DNA from: Roseiarcus sp036502965
GTDB taxonomy: Bacteria; Pseudomonadota; Alphaproteobacteria; Rhizobiales; Beijerinckiaceae
Assembly: GCA_036502965.1 (NCBI GenBank)
Contig: DASXXT010000223.1
Location: 1 to 9,808 of the forward strand
Length of the DNA stretch: 9,808 nucleotides
Direction of reading: 5' to 3'
The translations under genes were made by a program, and so were the position numbers. This document shows, piece after piece, positions 6,066 to 9,808 of the stretch (position 1 is the stretch's first letter; each line of letters begins with the position of its first letter). Under the pieces are notes generated by a model. The model saw only the letters and a program-made list of their open reading frames with translations, was not told the DNA's origin and ran no database searches.

Positions 6066-7295
6066 TCAAATTTCGTTGGCGGTCGTGCGCAACGCGACTC
6101 GGTCGCCCGAATATTCGACGCGCCCCGCCACTTCGAGTTCGAGGAGCGCCACCCGCACCGTCCGCGCTGAAGCCTCCGCGGCCCGAGCCAGTTCGTCGAG
6201 CGTGATTGGCGAAGGGCCGAGCAAGGCGACGATCCGCTCGCGCGCGGCCTCGGCTTCGTCGCCGGTGCTGTAGGGCGCTCCGCTCGCGTCGTCGAATTCG
6301 TCGCCGGGGCGCGTTCGAGGCGTCGACTGCGGATCGACCCCGTACAGCGCTTGTTCCCCCCAAAGAGGTTCGCCAGGCTCGCCGCTCGCCTCGCGCATGA
6401 CGGCAAGGTCGTTCGAGCGCACCGGCTCGAGCGCCGTCAGCACGTCGTCCGCGCCAGTGCAGATTGACGCCCCTTGCTTCAGGAGATCGTTGGTTCCTTG
6501 GGCGCGCGGATCGAGGGGAGAGCCGGGCACGGCGAAGACCTGGCGGTTTTGCTCGAGCGCGAATCGCGCGGTGATGAGCGAGCCAGAACCCCGCGCCGCC
6601 TCGACCACCACGACCCCCAAGGCGAGTCCCGAGACGATCCGATTGCGGCGCGGGAAGTCTCGCCCGCGCGGCTCCCACTCGATCGGCATTTCGGACAGGA
6701 TCGCGCCCAATTCGACCATTCGCTCCATCAGCGGCACGGCCTCGCTCGGATAAGGCTTTCCATGTCCCCCGGCGAGCACCCCGACGGCGCTGGTCTCCAG
6801 GCTGGCGACATGGGCGCGCTGGTCGATCCCGCGCGCCAGCCCAGAGACGATAACGTAGCCGGCTTGTCCCAAGCCGCGGGCCAGCCGCTCGGCGAACGTG
6901 AGCCCCGCAGCGGAAGCGTTGCGGGAGCCCACGATCGCGACCGCCGCCTTGCGCAACGCCTCCGCGCGGCCTCGAAGACCGAGAATCGGCGGCGCAGAAT
7001 CGATCTCCTGCAGCGCCGGCGGATAGTCCGGCTCGCCGAGCCCGACGAAGCGCACCCCGAGTTTGCGGGCGGCGATCAGCTCTTTTTCGACCTCTTCGAC
7101 CGAAGCAACGCGGATAGCGCGCTTCGCGCCTCCGCGCCGCGCAAGCTCCGGCAGCGCGTTCAGAGCCGCTCGGACGCCACCGCAGTTGGTGATGAGCGCC
7201 CGAAAGGTTCGCGGGCCGACATTCTCCGAGCGCACGAGCCGCAGCCAATCGAAGCGCTGCTGGTCGGTAAGGCGCGAATCAGGCTTGTTCGCCAT
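6066..7295 (-). CDS. dprA: DNA-processing protein DprA (Smf)
   Basis: DprA binds single-stranded DNA in the cytoplasm and loads RecA on it, protecting and recombining DNA taken up by transformation; it is also found in bacteria not known to be competent. The protein has 409 residues. The N-terminal helical, SAM-like part (about 10-60) contains RLVRSENVGPRTF. The Rossmann-fold core runs from about 115 to 290, with AIVGSRNAS (120-128), VSGLARGIDQRAH (150-162), FPRRNRIVSGLA (214-225) and EAARGSGSLITA (232-243). An acidic, low-complexity linker (about 300-345) leads to a winged-helix domain (350-409). The reading frame continues 125 codons upstream through plsY, but the ATG at 7295 follows AAAGGGG directly and gives a normal N terminus. 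It lies five bases after the plsY stop, so the two are probably translationally coupled. Confidence 0.95.
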   Translation of the reverse strand: MANKPDSRLTDQQRFDWLRLVRSENVGPRTFRALITNCGGVRAALNALPELARRGGAKRAIRVASVEEVEKELIAARKLGVRFVGLGEPDYPPALQEIDSAPPILGLRGRAEALRKAAVAIVGSRNASAAGLTFAERLARGLGQAGYVIVSGLARGIDQRAHVASLETSAVGVLAGGHGKPYPSEAVPLMERMVELGAILSEMPIEWEPRGRDFPRRNRIVSGLALGVVVVEAARGSGSLITARFALEQNRQVFAVPGSPLDPRAQGTNDLLKQGASICTGADDVLTALEPVRSNDLAVMREASGEPGEPLWGEQALYGVDPQSTPRTRPGDEFDDASGAPYSTGDEAEAARERIVALLGPSPITLDELARAAEASARTVRVALLELEVAGRVEYSGDRVALRTTANEI

Positions 7296-7300
7296 CCCCT

Positions 7301-7900
7301 TTAATTCTTCTGCCCGATTTTCGATTCGGAGCCATTGAGAAGACGGACGATGTTGGCGCTGTGCTTGAACCAGATCAGCGCTGACAGCGCGGCGAAAACC
7401 AAAGCCGCGCCGCTCTCGCCAATCGCGGCCATGGCGATTGGAGAAGCAACCGTCGCCGTGAGCGCCGCCACCGAGGAGTAGCGGGTTAGAGCCGTGACCG
7501 CGAGCCAGACGACAACGAATACGATCGCCGCCGGCCACGCAAGGGCGATAAGACCGCCAAGATAGGTGGCGACGCCCTTGCCGCCGCGGAACTTGAGCCA
7601 GACCGGATACATGTGGCCGAGGACCGCGCCTGCCGCCGCAGCAAGCGCCGTTGGCGGTCCGAACGCCCACCAGGCCAAAACGACGGCGAGCGTCGCCTTC
7701 AGCGCGTCAAGCACAAGCGTCGCAGCCGCAAGCCCCTTGCGACCGGTGCGCAGGACGTTGGTCGCGCCGATGTTCCCGGAGCCGATCGACCGCAAATCGC
7801 CCGCCCCGGCCAGCTTCATCAACACGAGCCCGAAGGGAATCGAACCCAGACAATAGCCGAGCGCCAGCGCCAACGCCCCGCCGTAAGAAACCCCGACCAT
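7301..7900 (-). CDS. plsY: Acyl-phosphate glycerol-3-phosphate acyltransferase PlsY
   Basis: PlsY is the inner-membrane enzyme that transfers an acyl group from acyl-phosphate (made by PlsX) to glycerol 3-phosphate, the first committed step to phosphatidic acid. The protein has 199 residues with about five hydrophobic segments. The three family motifs are present: GSGNIGATNVLR (40-51), KFRGGKGVAT (103-112) and the C-terminal HSANIVRLLNG (180-190) followed by SESK. The frame could open at 7954, but the ATG at 7900 has GGAAG five bases upstream and begins just before the first membrane helix, and the longer form would overlap pyrC. It sits between pyrC (28 bases upstream) and dprA (5 bases downstream), the usual order in Rhizobiales. 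Confidence 0.95.
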   Translation of the reverse strand: MVGVSYGGALALALGYCLGSIPFGLVLMKLAGAGDLRSIGSGNIGATNVLRTGRKGLAAATLVLDALKATLAVVLAWWAFGPPTALAAAAGAVLGHMYPVWLKFRGGKGVATYLGGLIALAWPAAIVFVVVWLAVTALTRYSSVAALTATVASPIAMAAIGESGAALVFAALSALIWFKHSANIVRLLNGSESKIGQKN

Positions 7901-7928
7901 GCGCGCTTCCAGCCGATTTGCAATGAGA

Positions 7929-9221
7929 CTATTCGTGCGCGACCCGCCCGGCAACCAGCGTCATCTTGATCCGGCCCTCGAGCCGGGCCGCGTCGAAAGG
8001 CGTGTTGCGGCAGCGCGAATGGAGCGAGGCGGGATCGAGCACATATGGCTCGTCCGGATCGAAGCGGATGACGTCGGCCGGCGCTCCAACCGACAGCCTG
8101 CCGACTGGCAGCCGCAGGATCTCGGCAGGTCGCGAAGTCATCGCGCGGATGATGCGTGGCAGCGCGACATGTCCGCCCGCAATGAGGCGCAGGCTCGCCG
8201 ACAGCATCGTTTCAACGCCAATCGCGCCCGCCGCGGCTTCCGCGAACGGCAGCCGTTTGGTGTCGACGTCCTGCGGATCGTGGTCGGAGCAGACGACGTC
8301 GATAAGGCCGGCGGCCAGGGCCTCGACCAAGGCCAGGCGCTCGTCCTCGGCGCGCAGCGGGGGCTTGAGTTTGAGAAACGTTCGATAGTCACCGACGTCA
8401 AGCTCGTTCAGGGTCAGGTGATTGATCGACACGCCGCAGGTTACCGGCAGCGCCGCCTGGCGCGCCCGCGCCATCGCCTCGAGCGACAGACGGTTCGAGA
8501 TCAGCGCCGCGTGATAGCGGGCGCCGGTCAGCGCGACCAGACGCAGATCGCGCTCGAGCACAACGGTTTCCGCCTCTCGCGGCACGCCGGGCAGGCCAAG
8601 CCAGCTCGCGCGCAGGCCCTCGGCCATCACCCCCTCGCGGCTTAGCGACCGGTCCTCGCAAATCGGCGCGATGAGCGCGTCAAAGTCGTGGGCGTAAGTC
8701 ATGGCGCGGCGCATGGTCAGCGCATCGGCGACCGAATGGGGCCCGTCGCAGAAGGCGATCGCGCCGGCTTCCGCGAGTAGGCCAATTTCGGCGATCTCCT
8801 CGCCTTTGAGCCCCTTGGTTAGGGCCGCAGCCGGGAGGACGCGGACCTTGGCGTCGTCACGCGCCCGGCGCAGGATGAAGTCGACCACCGCGGGGTCGTC
8901 GACCGCCGGACTGGTGTCGGGACGGGTGATAAGCGTGGTCACGCCCCCCGCCGCCGCGGCGGCGCTGGCGCTGGCGATGGTCTCGCGGTGCTCGGCCCCT
9001 GGCTCGCCAACGAAAGCGCGCATGTCGACGAGACCTGGCGAAACGACGTCGCCCCCGCAGTCGACGATCCGCACCTCCGCCGGCAGCTGGTCCCTCGTCA
9101 CCCCGGCGCCGACGCCGGCGATAACGCCGTCGATGACGATCAGCCCGCCGCGCGTCTCGGTCTCCTGAACGGGATCGACCAGACGCGCGTTGACGAAGGC
9201 GATCGGCGGAGCTGAAGGCAT
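7929..9221 (-). CDS. pyrC: Dihydroorotase-like protein, probably non-catalytic (PyrC)
   Basis: A member of the dihydroorotase (amidohydrolase) family, 430 residues, normal length. Active type I enzymes read PGxxDxHxHxREPG, but here SPGLVDMRAFVGEPG (61-75) has Arg68 and Phe70 in place of both metal-binding His and Gly72 in place of the substrate-binding Arg. The later histidines expected around APICED (185-190) and ALISN (239-243) are also missing. His268 in GVSINHLTLNE and Asp313 in CSDHDPQD are kept. This pattern matches PyrC-prime of Pseudomonas, a non-catalytic homologue that supports assembly of aspartate carbamoyltransferase (PyrB). If so, a separate dihydroorotase must exist elsewhere. 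It is first in pyrC-plsY-dprA, with no pyrB directly upstream. The ATG at 9221 has no clear ribosome site. Family membership is sure; loss of activity is inferred. Confidence 0.9.
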   Translation of the reverse strand: MPSAPPIAFVNARLVDPVQETETRGGLIVIDGVIAGVGAGVTRDQLPAEVRIVDCGGDVVSPGLVDMRAFVGEPGAEHRETIASASAAAAAGGVTTLITRPDTSPAVDDPAVVDFILRRARDDAKVRVLPAAALTKGLKGEEIAEIGLLAEAGAIAFCDGPHSVADALTMRRAMTYAHDFDALIAPICEDRSLSREGVMAEGLRASWLGLPGVPREAETVVLERDLRLVALTGARYHAALISNRLSLEAMARARQAALPVTCGVSINHLTLNELDVGDYRTFLKLKPPLRAEDERLALVEALAAGLIDVVCSDHDPQDVDTKRLPFAEAAAGAIGVETMLSASLRLIAGGHVALPRIIRAMTSRPAEILRLPVGRLSVGAPADVIRFDPDEPYVLDPASLHSRCRNTPFDAARLEGRIKMTLVAGRVAHE

Positions 9222-9305
9222 GAGACGCGCCGTTGACTACCGGGCGGCCCCTGTCAGCGCAAGCCGCGAGAGCCGCAGCCATGGACATTCGCTCTTACCT
9301 GCGCT

Positions 9306-9333
9306 CTTGCCTGCCTCGCCAAAAGCGGCTAGA
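9306..9333 (+). promoter_or_regulatory. Candidate tRNA-Arg promoter
   Basis: CTTGCC (9306-9311) and GCTAGA (9328-9333) are separated by 16 bases, resembling the CTTGAC-type -35 of alphaproteobacteria with a weak -10. Transcription would start near 9340, about 43 bases before the tRNA. Nothing better is visible between pyrC and the tRNA. Confidence 0.3.
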
Positions 9334-9382
9334 GCCCGCCGTCGCTCAAGGCTCGCTTTTCGCGGCCCTTAAGCGGACCTGC

Positions 9383-9459
9383 GCGCCCGTAGCTCAGCTG
9401 GATAGAGCACCAGACTACGAATCTGGGGGTCAGGAGTTCGAATCTCTTCGGGCGCGCCA
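9383..9459 (+). tRNA. tRNA-Arg (anticodon ACG)
   Basis: A 77-base class I tRNA. The acceptor strand GCGCCCG (9383-9389) pairs with CGGGCGC (9449-9455), followed by discriminator G and an encoded CCA (9457-9459). The D arm is GCTCAGCTGGATAGAGC. The anticodon stem CCAGA/TCTGG encloses loop CTACGAA with anticodon ACG, whose A34 is normally edited to inosine to read CGU, CGC and CGA. The T loop TTCGAAT is standard. It is divergent from pyrC. Confidence 0.97.
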
Positions 9460-9505
9460 ATAAATCAAAGACTTAGCGGAATAGGCGGGCGGTCGTGACG
9501 AGGGC

Positions 9506-9527
9506 GGGCTAACGACCGGCTAACGAC
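9506..9527. repeat. Tandem 11-base repeat upstream of an exported protein
   Basis: GGGCTAACGAC (9506-9516) is followed at once by CGGCTAACGAC (9517-9527), ten of eleven bases identical. One helical turn per unit would put both copies on the same DNA face, as in some operators. It lies about 70-90 bases before the start of the exported protein. Confidence 0.5.
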
Positions 9528-9547
9528 GGCGAGCTTCCGCCCATCGG

Positions 9548-9584
9548 CCCCGGAGCCTCAGATCGTGGGCGGTCAGCTCCGGGG
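9548..9584 (+). promoter_or_regulatory. Hairpin just upstream of the exported-protein gene
   Basis: A perfect nine-base inverted repeat, CCCCGGAGC (9548-9556) and GCTCCGGGG (9576-9584), with a 19-base loop. No T run follows, so it is not a typical terminator of tRNA-Arg. It ends seven bases before the GGAG of the next gene and could be a 5' leader structure. Confidence 0.4.
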
Positions 9585-9602
9585 GACTCTCGGAGCATGA
9601 AT

Positions 9603-9808
9603 ATGCAAAGACTTCTCATTGCCATGGCCGTTTCGATCATCTGCGCTTCAGCGGCGCACGCGTTCATGCTGACGGCGGTGGTCAAAGACAAAGACGGCGC
9701 TCCGAAAATCATAGGCTACGGCTTCGGAAGCGACAGACAAGCTTGCATCGCTGCGATGGAGGCCATCAAGAAGATGCAGTCTGAAGCGGTCATTGTTCAG
9801 CCATGCAC
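9603..9808 (+). CDS. Small exported protein of unknown function, 3' end beyond the window
   Basis: Not recognised. The visible 68 residues begin MQRLLIAMAVSIICASAAHA, a clear Sec signal peptide with one basic residue, a hydrophobic core and an AHA cleavage site, so the product is probably periplasmic. The mature part is short and soluble-looking (VVKDKDGAPKIIGYGFGSDRQACIAAMEA...), with one Cys in QACIAA and another in VQPC at the edge, which could form a disulphide. I prefer the ATG at 9603, seven bases after GGAG (9592-9595); an in-frame ATG at 9597 would be only one base from that site. A tandem repeat and a hairpin lie just upstream. The frame is still open at the window end. Confidence 0.7.
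   Translation, partial: MQRLLIAMAVSIICASAAHAFMLTAVVKDKDGAPKIIGYGFGSDRQACIAAMEAIKKMQSEAVIVQPC

Noticed and set aside
5722..7248. 508-codon minus-strand open frame
   Set aside because: It is out of frame with dprA on the same strand, is Arg-rich, and crosses into the opposite-strand small gene.
7296..7670. N-terminal extension of dprA by 125 codons
   Set aside because: It is a second frame inside plsY; DprA homology begins near the ATG at 7295.
8857..9288. 143-codon frame overlapping the pyrC start, considered as a pyrB remnant
   Set aside because: It is Arg-rich, out of frame with pyrC, and shows no aspartate carbamoyltransferase motif.

Overview
The window reads as chromosomal, high-GC alphaproteobacterial DNA, most likely from Hyphomicrobiales (Rhizobiales). 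The reasons are the runs pyrC-plsY-dprA and gatC-gatA-gatB, ruvX divergent from gatC, the protein sequences themselves, and promoters with TTG-type -35 boxes. Genus cannot be fixed from the sequence alone.

Layout, left to right. Positions 1-206 hold no convincing gene but flank the 3' end of a tRNA-Ser(GCT) gene (207-300, minus). A direct repeat here makes an integration site possible. After a short spacer comes a hairpin and then a 97-residue Lys/Ala-rich histone H1-like protein (631-924, minus). A 555-base gap with no firm gene follows. Then comes the tRNA-dependent amidotransferase operon gatC-gatA-gatB (4864 down to 1480, minus), with a good promoter upstream of gatC. ruvX (5013-5489) runs the other way, followed by a small uncharacterised protein (5692-6051, plus). 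This converges on a second minus-strand operon, pyrC-plsY-dprA (9221 down to 6066). To its right, tRNA-Arg(ACG) (9383-9459, plus) diverges from pyrC, and a small exported protein begins near 9603 and runs off the window.

Most genes are core housekeeping: charging of tRNA-Gln/Asn by transamidation (GatCAB), pre-rRNA processing or recombination (RuvX), phospholipid synthesis (PlsY), recombination of incoming single-stranded DNA (DprA), and pyrimidine synthesis (PyrC). The PyrC copy lacks the usual metal-binding histidines. It is therefore more likely a non-catalytic partner of aspartate carbamoyltransferase than a working dihydroorotase.

I found no CRISPR array, transposase, toxin-antitoxin pair or clearly new multi-gene system. 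The points most worth a second look are the degenerate PyrC without pyrB beside it, the H1-like protein, the tRNA-Ser flank, the small protein next to ruvX, and the repeat and hairpin ahead of the exported protein.
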